NCBI GenBank assembly: GCA_003973265.1
Contig: QNYZ01000002.1
Span: 1-51,471 of the forward strand
Source of the DNA: Deltaproteobacteria bacterium
Lineage (GTDB): Bacteria; Desulfobacterota; Desulfobacteria; Desulfobacterales; QNYZ01
Direction: 5' to 3'
Length of the DNA: 51,471 bases
The first letter of the stretch is position 1; the number at the start of each line of letters is the position of its first letter. The notes under the pieces are model-generated. The model was not told the origin of the DNA, made no database searches, and was given only the letters and a program-made list of their open reading frames with translations. Below are positions 33,500-42,513 of this stretch, piece after piece. A program made the position numbers and the translations under genes.

Positions 33500-34420
33500 T
33501 TGAACCGCGGCACCCATGGTGACCGCTTGAAACCCGATACGCGCATCGATCGCCGGGCGATTCTGGGGCTGTTATCCGGTGCCGTCATGATCAGTTTTTC
33601 TGGCGTCTGGGTCAAAATTTCCCACGTGTCACCCACCGTATCGGCCTTTTACCGGGTTTTTTTCGGCAGTATCTTTCTCTTGACCGCCGTCCTGGGTAAA
33701 GGAGAAATCAAATCAGAGAAGATTCCAGATTTTCTGATGGCGGCCGGGTGCGGGTTGGCTTTCGCCCTGGATCTCTATTTTTTTCACATCAGCATCCGCT
33801 ACGTCGGGCCGGGCCTCGGCACTATTTTACCGAATTTCGAAGTCTTTATCCTGGCCGCCGTCGGTATTGTCTTTTTCAGGGAAAAAGTCCGGCTGGCCTT
33901 TCTGCTCTCCATTCCCATGGCGTTTTTCGGCCTTTTCCTGATAATCGGTCTGCACTGGGGCCGGATGGATCCATCATATCGGCTTGGCGTCTATTGCGGA
34001 TTGATCACGGCGGTCTGTTATGCCGGGTTTATTCTGTCGTTACAGAAACTGCAGTCAGACCAGGTCGGGTCGTCCATATTTTATTCACTGATGATGGCGT
34101 CACTGGCATCGTCGGCCTTTTTGGCCATAGAGATTGTCCGGGCCGGGGATACTTTCCGCATTCCTGATCTCCAGAGCCTGATCGCGCTGGCCTGCCTGGG
34201 CCTGTTCAGCCAGTGCATTGGATGGATTTTGATTGCCAATGCCCTGCCGAAAATCCGGGCCTCGCTGTCCGGCCTGATCCTCCTGCTTCAACCGGCCCTG
34301 GCTTTTATCTGGGATGTCCTGCTGTTTCACCGGCCAACCGTATGGATGAACTGGATCGGCGTCGGTATCGTTCTGGTGGCGATTTACATGGGAACGGTTT
34401 ACAAAAATAGAGCGGAGTGA
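33500..34420 (+). CDS. EamA/DMT-family transporter
   Basis: A 306-residue membrane protein with ten hydrophobic segments in two EamA repeats (one begins LLSGAVMISFSGVWVKI, the second YRLGVYCGLITAVCYAGF). The family exports amino acids and small metabolites. The start is uncertain: TTG at 33500 has no good site and the first membrane segment begins near residue 20. Ends in TGA just before a convergent gene. Confidence 0.82.
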   Translation: MNRGTHGDRLKPDTRIDRRAILGLLSGAVMISFSGVWVKISHVSPTVSAFYRVFFGSIFLLTAVLGKGEIKSEKIPDFLMAAGCGLAFALDLYFFHISIRYVGPGLGTILPNFEVFILAAVGIVFFREKVRLAFLLSIPMAFFGLFLIIGLHWGRMDPSYRLGVYCGLITAVCYAGFILSLQKLQSDQVGSSIFYSLMMASLASSAFLAIEIVRAGDTFRIPDLQSLIALACLGLFSQCIGWILIANALPKIRASLSGLILLLQPALAFIWDVLLFHRPTVWMNWIGVGIVLVAIYMGTVYKNRAE

Positions 34421-34451
34421 AAAAGTCGCAGGTACGAACCGCAAAGGGGTA

Positions 34452-35417
34452 TTACTGTTTGACGGTCAAGGTGACGAGGCCGCCGAAATTGGTCTTCAGG
34501 GAACCAAAATATGCGGTGATGATCCGGTTGCCCCTGTCTTTAAAAATTCCGTATGGAACGCCCAGTCTGTTATGTGATTTTTTTATGGGAAACAACTTTC
34601 CCGTCTTAAAGTCAATGGCCGCGATGTTTTTTTTCCTGCCCCACCGGGCGACCAGGAGAGAGTCCTTCAATGGAAGAATCCCGGTAATCGGCGTCTTTTT
34701 TTCCGTATGGATGATATTGACTTTCCCGCTGTTAAAATCATCTATTCTCAGGACGTTTGCGCCCCGACCCGGATTCAGCCCTTCAATGGATTCATACGTG
34801 TTGGCAACCCAGACCGATCCATTTTTACAGATAACCTGCCGGGCGTAAGCGATGACCCGGTCAACATCTTTAAACACCTGCCACGAGGAGCCCTTCATGT
34901 CTTTGAACCGGACAATGCGTGAATTTCTGGAATCACCCACGTAAATCCAGCCATCGTCATCAACACAAATTCCGTGCGGCGCGTTGAATTCGCTGCCCGG
35001 CAATCCACTGAATTCTTGCCAGCCGGATCCGTCTATATCCTCTATTTTAACAATGCTGTCTCCCCATCCATTGGTGATCAGCAAATGTCCCCGGGGAGAG
35101 ATGGCCATAAAATGGGGAGCCTTGAAGTGCCTGTCGATGGTTTCAGGGTCAAAATAGCTCACCCGGGATATATTATCCAGGCTATCAAATATAGCGAGTT
35201 TATCCTCGTCCAATTCCGTGGCAACATAATGATTTTTAAACCGCAGAATGTGGATCGGTTTGTGCAGACCTGCGGCGGAAACAATAGTATCCACCACGGG
35301 AAGGACCTGCGGCCGGTCCTGTTTGCCCTGGGAACAGGCGGTCGAAAGCAGGAGGAACAATAGCATCAGAAAGAGACGCCATCGTTTAAAACCCGTTTTT
35401 TGATGTGCGCAATTCAC
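34452..35417 (-). CDS. Beta-propeller (NHL-like) lipoprotein
   Basis: A 321-residue exported protein with a hydrophobic N-terminal stretch followed by LLSTACSQ, a plausible though non-standard lipobox with Cys28. The mature part repeats a strand pattern with motifs such as FMAISPRGHLLITNG, APHGICVDDDGWIYVGDS, RIVRF and PYGIFKDRGNRIITAYF, typical of NHL/YncE-like six-blade propellers. Starts at GTG. Likely sits in the periplasm or on the outer membrane and binds a ligand or partner; function unknown. Confidence 0.72.
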   Translation of the reverse strand: MNCAHQKTGFKRWRLFLMLLFLLLSTACSQGKQDRPQVLPVVDTIVSAAGLHKPIHILRFKNHYVATELDEDKLAIFDSLDNISRVSYFDPETIDRHFKAPHFMAISPRGHLLITNGWGDSIVKIEDIDGSGWQEFSGLPGSEFNAPHGICVDDDGWIYVGDSRNSRIVRFKDMKGSSWQVFKDVDRVIAYARQVICKNGSVWVANTYESIEGLNPGRGANVLRIDDFNSGKVNIIHTEKKTPITGILPLKDSLLVARWGRKKNIAAIDFKTGKLFPIKKSHNRLGVPYGIFKDRGNRIITAYFGSLKTNFGGLVTLTVKQ

Positions 35418-35521
35418 GGTCGATTATCTGCCTGTCTGTTGATGAGGTGCCCTGCTGAAACAGGGGCGCTAAATCCATCCTTGAGTCCGGGGCTTTCGGG
35501 TGAATTTACAATAGCCGTTTT

Positions 35522-36664
35522 TTATGCCATGGCCCCGGCCATACGGCTGAGGCCTTTTTCAAGGGTGGATCGGGGGCAGCCAAAGTTAAGCCGAATAAAG
35601 CCGGGGCTGCCGAAGTCCGCCCCGTTGTTAAATCCGACGCCCGCTTTTTCGAAGAATGCTGCCGGATTTTCCAGGTTGGCCTGGCGGGTATCAATCCAGG
35701 CCAGGTAGGTGGCTTCCACCGGTTTCATGGACAATCCCGGCAGGCGCTCGATGGTATTTGCGACGATATCCCGGTTTTGCCTAAGATAGGCCAAAAGCGC
35801 CTGGCGCCACGGTTCCCCGTGCCGATAGGCGGCCCGGGCCGCGGTAAAGGCCAGCAGGTTGATGTCGGGAACGATGCCTGCCATGGCCGTTTTAAACCGT
35901 TTCCGCAGAGCGGTGTCGGGGATAATGGCCAGCGAGCACCCCAGGCCGGCGATATTGTAAGTTTTACTGGGCGCCATCAGGGTGATTATCCGCCGGGCGG
36001 GATCATCACCCAAAGTGGCCGTGGGGATATGGGGCCGGTTCGACTCAAGGACCAGGTCGCAATGAATCTCGTCGGAACAGATGACCAGGTCGTGTTTTTC
36101 GCAAAACGATGCCAGGTTGAGCAGCTCGTTCCGGGTAAATACGCGGCCGGTGGGATTATGGGGATTGCACAGAAGCAACAGGCGCGTGCGGGGCGTCACC
36201 GCCTGTTCCATCCGGTCAAAATCGATTTCCCATCGGTGGCGGCCGTTGAAAAGCGGCGCGGTGACGCGCACCCGCTCCTGATGGCCGGGAGCGCTTAGAA
36301 AGGGCGGGTAGGCCGGTATGTGCGACAGAACGGCGTCGCCTTTTTCACCCACGGCCCGGCAGGCGACATTGATGCCGGTTACCAGGCCGGGCAGCCAGAC
36401 CAGCCATTTGGGGTCAACCGTCCATCCGTATCGGGCGGAAAAATGGGCCAGGGCCGCTTCGACAAGGTCTTCGGACGGTCGGGAATAGCCGAATATCCCG
36501 TGATCGACCCGCTTATGCAGGGCGTCCATGACGGCCGGCGGCGACCTGAAATCCATGTCGGCCACCCACATGGGCAGAATATCCGTGCCCCGGTAGCGGT
36601 CCCACTTGGCCGAAGCGGTATGGCGGCGGTCGACGGGGGTATCAAAATAAGACGGATCGATCAT
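35522..36664 (-). CDS. PatB/MalY-type PLP enzyme (cystathionine beta-lyase-like)
   Basis: A 380-residue fold-type I PLP enzyme. The N-terminal LPMWVADMDF, the CNPHNPTGRVF segment, ICSDEIHCDL and the PLP-lysine K234 in MAPSKTYNIAGL are diagnostic of the MalY/PatB group, which cleaves C-S bonds in cystathionine or cysteine S-conjugates. Lies 53 bases after the halogenase-like flavoprotein on the same strand, so they may form one unit. The C-terminal LNFGCPRSTLEKGL is normal. Confidence 0.9.
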   Translation of the reverse strand: MIDPSYFDTPVDRRHTASAKWDRYRGTDILPMWVADMDFRSPPAVMDALHKRVDHGIFGYSRPSEDLVEAALAHFSARYGWTVDPKWLVWLPGLVTGINVACRAVGEKGDAVLSHIPAYPPFLSAPGHQERVRVTAPLFNGRHRWEIDFDRMEQAVTPRTRLLLLCNPHNPTGRVFTRNELLNLASFCEKHDLVICSDEIHCDLVLESNRPHIPTATLGDDPARRIITLMAPSKTYNIAGLGCSLAIIPDTALRKRFKTAMAGIVPDINLLAFTAARAAYRHGEPWRQALLAYLRQNRDIVANTIERLPGLSMKPVEATYLAWIDTRQANLENPAAFFEKAGVGFNNGADFGSPGFIRLNFGCPRSTLEKGLSRMAGAMA

Positions 36665-36717
36665 GAGAATGCATCCTTTACGGTGTCAGGTCAAAGGTGG
36701 CGCCATCAGCTGACGGG

Positions 36718-37953
36718 TTATTTATTGGCGCGCATGTCACAAAGCTGTGCCAGTTTATCGACCGCTTTTTCGTGCTTGGCCACAAAGGGATTGTCCATGT
36801 CCCAGACATATCCGGCCAGGACAGAGCAGATCTGGCTGCGGATGTCGGGCGTCGCTTTATCGCTGAAGAAAACGGTCGGCAGCGCGCCGTCATACCAGGC
36901 GTTGACATAGGTGCGGAATACCTCGACGCCGTGGCCGAGGTAGGCAGCGTAGTCTTTATCCCAGTCGACCGTTTCGCCCTTTAATTGCCGGATCAATGTT
37001 TTAGCGGCCCGGTTGGCCGATTCCAGGGCCAGGGTCACGCCCGAGGAGAAGACCGGGTCGAGAAATTCGGTGGCATTGCCTGTGAGGGCGTATCCGTCCC
37101 CGCAAAGGGTTTTAACAGCGATGGAGTATCCGTCGATCCGCCGGGCCGGAAAGTCCGGTTTGCGGTCGGCCAGCCGGTCGGCGGCCGGCCGGCTCATATC
37201 GATGATGGCGGACAGTTTATCATCCAGGCTGCCGCCAAGGTTGTCGATAAAAGCGGGTTCGGCCACCACGCCCACCGACGTTTTTCCGTTGCTGAAGGGA
37301 ATGATCCATAACCATGAATTTTCGGGCAGCATACAGATCCAGATCTTTCCGGCCGCATCGCCGGCCGGGCGGCGGTCGCCGGTGATATGGGTAAAGACCG
37401 AATCCCTTCGGGGCAGGGCGGATGGCAGGTCGAGATCCATCAGGCGCGGCAGGACCCGGCCGAAACCGCTGGCATCGAGGACGAACCGGCCCGAAAATGT
37501 CACGGGATTTCCGTCGGGACCGGTGGCCGTCACCGTGGCACTGTCGGCGCGGCAGTCGGCGTCCGTCACCGTATGGCGCCAGAAAATGTCGACACCCATC
37601 TTCTCAACGGCGGTGGCCAGGGTATGATCAAAATCATCCCGGGGCACCTGCCAGGTATACCCCCACCCATCGGTAAACTGGTTCCCGAACTCAAAATCGG
37701 TCCGCTGGTCATCGGTTAAGAAAACCGCGCCGTGTTTAACAATATAATCACGGGCTTTTACTGCGTCGATGAGCCCGGCTTCTTCCAAAAGGTCCATGCA
37801 GCGGGGGAGCAGGCTTTCACCAATGATAAAGCGGGGAAATTCTTCTTTTTCAATAACGGCCACCTTAAAGCCGGCCTGGTGGATCAGTGCCGCTGCGCTG
37901 GTGCCCGACGGTCCCGCGCCGATGATGATGACATCGGAATTGACTTGAGTCAT
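36718..37953 (-). CDS. Flavin-dependent halogenase-like oxidoreductase
   Basis: A 411-residue FAD protein. GAGPSG (residues 12-17) binds FAD, followed by FPRFIIGESLLPRCMDLLE, K73 in YIVKHGAVF (the position of the catalytic lysine segment in phenolic/pyrrole halogenases as I recall them) and W214-x-W216-x-I218-P219 (NSWLWIIPF), the WxWxIP motif. It could halogenate a small aromatic, or be a related monooxygenase/reductase such as those in the geranylgeranyl-reductase clan. Start at 37953 chosen because GGAG lies upstream; the frame is open to 38127, but that extension is not family-like. PatB/MalY follows. Confidence 0.72.
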   Translation of the reverse strand: MTQVNSDVIIIGAGPSGTSAAALIHQAGFKVAVIEKEEFPRFIIGESLLPRCMDLLEEAGLIDAVKARDYIVKHGAVFLTDDQRTDFEFGNQFTDGWGYTWQVPRDDFDHTLATAVEKMGVDIFWRHTVTDADCRADSATVTATGPDGNPVTFSGRFVLDASGFGRVLPRLMDLDLPSALPRRDSVFTHITGDRRPAGDAAGKIWICMLPENSWLWIIPFSNGKTSVGVVAEPAFIDNLGGSLDDKLSAIIDMSRPAADRLADRKPDFPARRIDGYSIAVKTLCGDGYALTGNATEFLDPVFSSGVTLALESANRAAKTLIRQLKGETVDWDKDYAAYLGHGVEVFRTYVNAWYDGALPTVFFSDKATPDIRSQICSVLAGYVWDMDNPFVAKHEKAVDKLAQLCDMRANK

Positions 37954-38056
37954 GATGGGGTCTCCTTTCGATTTTAGCTGGAAATTTTTCTGATCAGCGA
38001 TTCGGATAAGCCATAAAAAACAGTACTGATTCAATACAGATAAACGGGCAGGGATG

Positions 38057-39427
38057 TCAAGATTCGGCCGCATGCGATTTTTGCAGACGTGCGATAAAAA
38101 AACCATCCATCCCGTGGCGATGAACAAAGGATCGAAAGAACCCGTCTGAATCGGTGATGTGGCGTGCGGCTTTGGGTAACAAAGAAGAAGCGGGCGTCAG
38201 TTTAAAATTCGGGTGATGGTGTAAGAAATGGTCGATAACATCCTTGTTTTCCTCCGGTTCGGTTGAGCATACGGCATACACAAGTATGCCGCCCGGTTCT
38301 ACCGAGCGGCTGAGATACCGCAGCATGCGGCGCTGGCGTTCGGCCATTTTTGAGAGTGTCCGGGCGGTATGACGCCATTTGGCATCCGGGTGACGGCGTA
38401 AAACACCCATTCCCGAGCAGGGCGCGTCGAGAAGGATGCGGTCAAAGCTTCCCAGTGGCGAGACGGCCGACGGTTTGTTGAGATCCGCCGTTCGGGAAGA
38501 AACGATGGTCACGCCGAGACGGCGCATTTCCCTGTGAAGGCGGGTGAGTTTTTCGGATTGAAAATCCACGGCAGTTATTTTTCCGGTGTTCTTCATCTTC
38601 TGGGCGATATGACCGGTTTTGCCGCCGAGTCCGGCGCAGGCGTCGAGAATTTTTTCGCCGGGTTGAGGGTCCAGAATAAAGGTGACCAGTTGGGCGGCTT
38701 CATCCTGGACCTGAAAAGCACCGTCGCCAAATCCGGGTAATTCCGGGATAGAATGATGGGTTCGGCCTAGACGGATGCCCAAAGAAGAGCAAGGCGTCGG
38801 TACCGGATTTTCTTTTGCAGCCTGCAGCCGGGCCATCAGTTCCTGGCGGTTATTTTGCAGGAGATTGGTTCGCAGGGTCAGCGGGGCAATCTCGTTCGTT
38901 GCCCGGCACATCGCGGCGGTCTCTTCATACCCCATTTGCGCGACCCATCGCTTGATCATCCAGACAGGAAATGAGAGCTCTGCAGCGATGGATGCAATCG
39001 GCTCCCGGGAGGGATCGGGAAAAGAAAGCGTGTCCTGATGGCGGATGGCGTTGCGCAGGACTGCATTGACAAAACCGGTCACTTTCGGGCCGACCCGGGT
39101 TCTGGCAAGGTCTACGGATGTATTGACCGCGGCGGAAACGGGCACGCGATCCATAAAGAGAATCTGAAATAATCCGAGACGCAGGATGTGGCGAACATCC
39201 GGGTTTATTTTTTGAACCGGTCTGCTGGAAACCTGGTCAAGAATCCAGTCCAGCCGGCCCTGCCAGCGCAACGTGCCATGGGCCAGGGCGGAAATGAAAT
39301 GCCGATCCCGCCGGGATGTGATTTTTGCTGCGGTAATGGTTTTATCCAGAACCGTATCAAGGGTGTGGCGATTGCTGGACAGATGCCGGAGCACCAGAAA
39401 AGCAGTATGGCGGGCTGAATCCGGCAT
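38057..39427 (-). CDS. rsmB: 16S rRNA (cytosine-967 C5)-methyltransferase RsmB
   Basis: A 456-residue protein with the N-terminal NusB-like RNA-binding domain (HTLDTVLDKTI, FISALAHGTLRW, ILRLGLFQILFMDRVP) and the C-terminal SAM-binding domain. Motif I is LDACAGLGGKTGHIA. The two cysteines of the family are in DAPCSGMGVLRRHPDAKW and VYAVCSTEPEENKDVI. Starts five bases after the fmt stop, in the def-fmt-rsmB order found in many bacteria. Confidence 0.95.
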   Translation of the reverse strand: MPDSARHTAFLVLRHLSSNRHTLDTVLDKTITAAKITSRRDRHFISALAHGTLRWQGRLDWILDQVSSRPVQKINPDVRHILRLGLFQILFMDRVPVSAAVNTSVDLARTRVGPKVTGFVNAVLRNAIRHQDTLSFPDPSREPIASIAAELSFPVWMIKRWVAQMGYEETAAMCRATNEIAPLTLRTNLLQNNRQELMARLQAAKENPVPTPCSSLGIRLGRTHHSIPELPGFGDGAFQVQDEAAQLVTFILDPQPGEKILDACAGLGGKTGHIAQKMKNTGKITAVDFQSEKLTRLHREMRRLGVTIVSSRTADLNKPSAVSPLGSFDRILLDAPCSGMGVLRRHPDAKWRHTARTLSKMAERQRRMLRYLSRSVEPGGILVYAVCSTEPEENKDVIDHFLHHHPNFKLTPASSLLPKAARHITDSDGFFRSFVHRHGMDGFFIARLQKSHAAES

Positions 39428-39432
39428 GGCGG

Positions 39433-40377
39433 CTAAGAAAAAACTGTGCCGGGTGAAATCGGATGGCCCCGCAAATAATCGGCGATGGAAAGGCGTTTCC
39501 CAGATGCGCCCTGCAGTTCGACAATCGTCAGGATCCCCTCTCCCGTGGCCACCCGCAACTCATCGGCAAAACCCTTTACAACGGTTCCCGGTGGGGCATT
39601 CGGGGTGGCATCGATCACCGCTGCGCGCAAAATTTTAAGGCGCCGGCTGCCCTGAAAAGTGTAGGTGCCGGGCCACGGGGTCATTCCCCGGACGCGCCGT
39701 TCAATGGCCGACGCCGATTGGTGCCAGTCGATCTGGCCATCCTTTTTGTTCAGCAACGGGGCATAGGTTGCCTGGCGGTTATCCTGGGAGGTCGTCTCAA
39801 TCTCTCCGGCCGCCAGACGGTCCAGGGTCCGGACGAGCAATTCAGCCCCCATGCCGGCCAGTCGATCGTGTAAAGTGGCGGCCGTGTCATTCGGCTGGAT
39901 CGGTGTGCGGGTACAAAGGAGAATGTCACCGGTATCGATTCCCGTATCGAGGCGCATGGTGGTAACGCCCGTTTCACGGTCACCGTTGATGATGGGCCAT
40001 TGAATGGGAGCCGCACCGCGGTATTTCGGCAACAGGGACGCATGGAGGTTGATGGCCCCCAGCGGTGAACAGGTGATAACCGGTTCGGGCAGGATATTTC
40101 CATAGGCGACCACCACGAGCAGATCGGGTGATGAATCCATGCAGAGGTTTAAATAGTCGTCTCCCCGGGCCGAGGCCGGCTGGGAAATATCGTAACCGAG
40201 TTCCAGCGCCCTTTGTTTGACGGGGGAAACCATGATCCTGCGCCCCCGTCCCCTGGGCCGGTCGGGCTGGGTAATAATCCGGGTGATGAAATGGTCGCTC
40301 TGATGGAGGGCATCAAGGGACGGGACGGCAAAATCCGGGGTTCCCATAAATACGAGCTTAAGCGGGTTTGTCGTCAT
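39433..40377 (-). CDS. fmt: Methionyl-tRNA formyltransferase
   Basis: Formylates initiator Met-tRNA using 10-formyltetrahydrofolate. The 314-residue product has LVFMGTPDFAVPSLDAL, NLHASLLPKYRGAAP and TTMRLDTGIDTGDIL, the catalytic signature of the family, followed by the C-terminal barrel. Its ATG lies inside the end of def (20-base overlap). It ends in TAG. Confidence 0.96.
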   Translation of the reverse strand: MTTNPLKLVFMGTPDFAVPSLDALHQSDHFITRIITQPDRPRGRGRRIMVSPVKQRALELGYDISQPASARGDDYLNLCMDSSPDLLVVVAYGNILPEPVITCSPLGAINLHASLLPKYRGAAPIQWPIINGDRETGVTTMRLDTGIDTGDILLCTRTPIQPNDTAATLHDRLAGMGAELLVRTLDRLAAGEIETTSQDNRQATYAPLLNKKDGQIDWHQSASAIERRVRGMTPWPGTYTFQGSRRLKILRAAVIDATPNAPPGTVVKGFADELRVATGEGILTIVELQGASGKRLSIADYLRGHPISPGTVFS

Positions 40378-40885
40378 GTTGCCTCATCTGTTTTCGGACG
40401 CGACGCTTGTACAACCGGCGTTTCAGGGAACTGATCCGGTCAATGAACAATTTACCGTCTAAATGGTCGATTTCATGTTGTAAAACGATGGATAGAAAAC
40501 CATCGGCATCGAAATCAAGCGGGGTTTCTTTCTCATCGTAACCGGTCACATGGATACGGACGGCACGATTCACATCGGCCCTGAAATCGGGGACGGAAAG
40601 GCAGCCTTCTTCCCGGGAAACCGTGGTGCCGTCAGATTCAACGATTTTCGGGTTGATCAGTACGTGCAGCTCGCGGTCTTCATCCCGGGGCGCAATGTCA
40701 TAGATAAGCATTCGCAGGTCGAGACCCACCTGAATGGCGGCCAGCCCCACGCCGGGCGCCGCGTACATGGTCGCTGCCATGCGCGCAATGGTTTCCTGCA
40801 AGGTGTCGTCGATATTTTTCACCTCGGCAACCGGTCTTTCCAGAAATTTATCCGGATATGTCAGGATCGGGTATGGTTTTGCCAT
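40358..40885 (-). CDS. def: Peptide deformylase
   Basis: Removes formyl groups from nascent proteins. The three metal motifs are GVGLAAIQVG, EGCLSVP and QHEIDHLDGKLF (Cys plus the two His, with the catalytic Glu). 175 residues from the ATG at 40885, chosen because GAGG precedes it; an in-frame ATG at 40900 adds five residues. The C-terminus is basic (KRRLYKRRVRKQ). First intact gene of the translation cluster after a degraded membrane-protein gene. Confidence 0.96.
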   Translation of the reverse strand: MAKPYPILTYPDKFLERPVAEVKNIDDTLQETIARMAATMYAAPGVGLAAIQVGLDLRMLIYDIAPRDEDRELHVLINPKIVESDGTTVSREEGCLSVPDFRADVNRAVRIHVTGYDEKETPLDFDADGFLSIVLQHEIDHLDGKLFIDRISSLKRRLYKRRVRKQMRQHDDKPA

Positions 40886-40896
40886 CTCTACCTCTC

Positions 40897-41340
40897 TCAA
40901 CCGGCCGGCATTTTTTCCGAATCAGATGCGTTCCAGATATTTACGCCGGTAATCCATGCCGATACAAGTCCGATAATTATTATCGGAAACAGTTGAACCG
41001 CATGGTTCATCAGGGTGAAACCGGCGGCATTTTTGGGTGCAATGCCAAACAGCGTTAAACTGAACATGCCGCCCGCCTCCCACAGCCCCCAGTATCCCGG
41101 TACCGATGGAAGAGCGATAAAAAAACAGATAATAACCATGCAGATCAATATTTCAACCATCGAGAGGCGGATTCCGGGTGAACCTGACCCGACAGGAACC
41201 GACAGGCCAATCCAAAAATAACCCCCTGGACGACATCGACCCATAATTTGGCCAGGGGGACATTTCGAAATGCAAAATAGAGCAGAGTGTCGGGTACGAT
41301 AATACCGGCGAGAAAGAAAAATACCTTTTTATTATAAAAA
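40897..41340 (-). pseudogene. Degraded UPF0104/lysylphosphatidylglycerol synthase-like membrane protein
   Basis: Two fragments in different frames. The upstream piece (about 41340-41145) reads KKVFFFLAGIIVPDTLLYF, AFRNVPLAKLWVDV and ends in TGA at 41147-41145; it looks like the first membrane segment of UPF0104/LPG synthase-type proteins. The downstream piece (frame open 41244-40897) carries the family's late motif ALPSVPGYWGLWEAGGMF and a final LMNHAVQLFPIIIIGLVSAW. The roughly 200 residues that normally lie between are absent, and the frames do not join. No start codon with a ribosome site is visible. Conclusion: internal deletion plus frameshift. The remnant ends 11 bases before def. Confidence 0.72.
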
Positions 41341-41346
41341 CACAGA

Positions 41347-42282
41347 TTACAATAATTTCATATTGCGGGCAATTTCGATATCTTTTTGAATCTGGTCGGA
41401 CAGGGCGGTTAAATTGGAGAATTTAATTTCGCCCCGAAGGCGGTCGATAAAGTCCACCTGGATTTTTTCACCGACGATATTTTTATTAAAATCGATAATG
41501 TGAACCTCTACCGTAAAGAGATGATCATCAAATGTAGGGCTGTAACCGATATTGGCCACACCGATATACTTTTTTTTCTGCCAGGTTACCGTGACGACAT
41601 ATACCCCGTTATCCGGAGCGAGTTCATCCTGAAGGGTGATATTGGCCGTGGGGCAGTCCAGTAGTTTAGCTCCCCGTCCGCGTCCCGTGGTTACGGTACC
41701 CCGGATCTGGTACGGTCGTCCGAGCAGTTGCCGGGCTTCCCGGACTTTTCCCGTCATCACCAGTTTTCGTATGCGGGTGCTGCTGACCCTGAGGGTCCGG
41801 GTTTTTGCATCCTGGATCCATCCGGCCACGATGACCTGATACCCTAGCGGCTGCGCGTATTGTTTCAGGTAATCAATATTTCCCTCACGGTTGCGGCCGA
41901 AGGTGTAATCCCTGCCCACCACGATGGCCTTCATTCCGATCTGCTTAACCAGAAAATCTTCAACAAAAGACCGGGCGGTGATATTTGCAAATTCCCGGGT
42001 AAACGGCACACAGATCAGCACATCAATCCCGGTGCTTTCAATAAGCTCTTTTTTCTGTTCGTATAAAGTGATCAGCGGCGGATGGCTGTTCTGGTTGACC
42101 ACCCGGTTGGGATGGGGTTCAAAGGTGATGGCCATGGAGGTTCCGCCGATGGCATCGGCATGCTCAATGACTTCGTGGAAAAGGGCCTGATGGCCGATAT
42201 GAACCCCATCAAAGTTGCCGATGGTAATGACAGCTTTATGAAACGGCCCTGTAATTTTATCCAGTGATTCGATGCAACGCAT
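41347..42282 (-). CDS. ribF: Bifunctional riboflavin kinase/FAD synthetase
   Basis: A 311-residue RibF. The N-terminal FMN adenylyltransferase domain starts with TIGNFDGVHIGHQALF, with SSTRIRKLV as its late motif. The C-terminal riboflavin kinase domain has GRGRGAKLLDCPTANI and YVVTVTWQKKKYIGVANIG. Start chosen at the ATG at 42282 with AAGAAAG upstream; a TTG at 42306 is in frame but unlikely. A divergent promoter region lies between it and the tRNA gene. Confidence 0.94.
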   Translation of the reverse strand: MRCIESLDKITGPFHKAVITIGNFDGVHIGHQALFHEVIEHADAIGGTSMAITFEPHPNRVVNQNSHPPLITLYEQKKELIESTGIDVLICVPFTREFANITARSFVEDFLVKQIGMKAIVVGRDYTFGRNREGNIDYLKQYAQPLGYQVIVAGWIQDAKTRTLRVSSTRIRKLVMTGKVREARQLLGRPYQIRGTVTTGRGRGAKLLDCPTANITLQDELAPDNGVYVVTVTWQKKKYIGVANIGYSPTFDDHLFTVEVHIIDFNKNIVGEKIQVDFIDRLRGEIKFSNLTALSDQIQKDIEIARNMKLL

Positions 42283-42313
42283 AAGATTCTTTCTTGTCCA
42301 GTACAATTTTATC

Positions 42314-42350
42314 TTGACAACTAAAATAGATCTAATTAAGACAACGTCAA
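42314..42350. promoter_or_regulatory. Divergent promoter region for tRNA-Leu (plus) and ribF (minus)
   Basis: Plus strand: TTGACA at 42314-42319 with TTAAGA/TAAGAC 16-17 bases on (weak -10), about 50 bases before the tRNA. Minus strand: TTGACG at 42350-42345 with TATTTT at 42328-42323, spacer 16, about 40 bases before ribF. The two overlap head to head and are probably competitive. Consensus matching only. Confidence 0.35.
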
Positions 42351-42371
42351 CCTGAAATCAACACATTTTGC

Positions 42372-42458
42372 GCCGAAGTGGCGGAACTGGTAGACGCGCT
42401 AGGTTCAGGGTCTAGTCGGGGTTTCCCGGTGGGAGTTCGAGTCTCCCCTTCGGCACCA
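42372..42458 (+). tRNA. tRNA-Leu (anticodon CAG)
   Basis: Acceptor GCCGAAG pairs with CTTCGGC, then A and an encoded CCA. The D arm has the expected TGGTAGACGC. The anticodon stem CTAGG/TCTAG encloses loop TTCAGGG, so the anticodon is CAG. The long variable arm (CGGGGTTTCCCGG) marks a class II Leu tRNA, and the T arm GGGAG-TTCGAGT-CTCCC is intact. Confidence 0.97.
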
Positions 42459-42463
42459 GCAAT

Positions 42464-42501
42464 ACCAAAGGCGTTATTCCGAATGGAATGACGCCTTTGG
42501 T
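42464..42501 (+). terminator. Strong hairpin after tRNA-Leu
   Basis: ACCAAAGGCGTTATTCC (42464-42480) pairs with GGAATGACGCCTTTGGT (42485-42501) over 17 positions with one T-G wobble around the loop GAAT. A T-richer tail follows only loosely, so termination may be shared with the convergent TPR gene, whose stop is at 42514. It begins six bases after the tRNA CCA. Confidence 0.72.
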
Positions 42502-42513
42502 GTGTTTGGCGGC

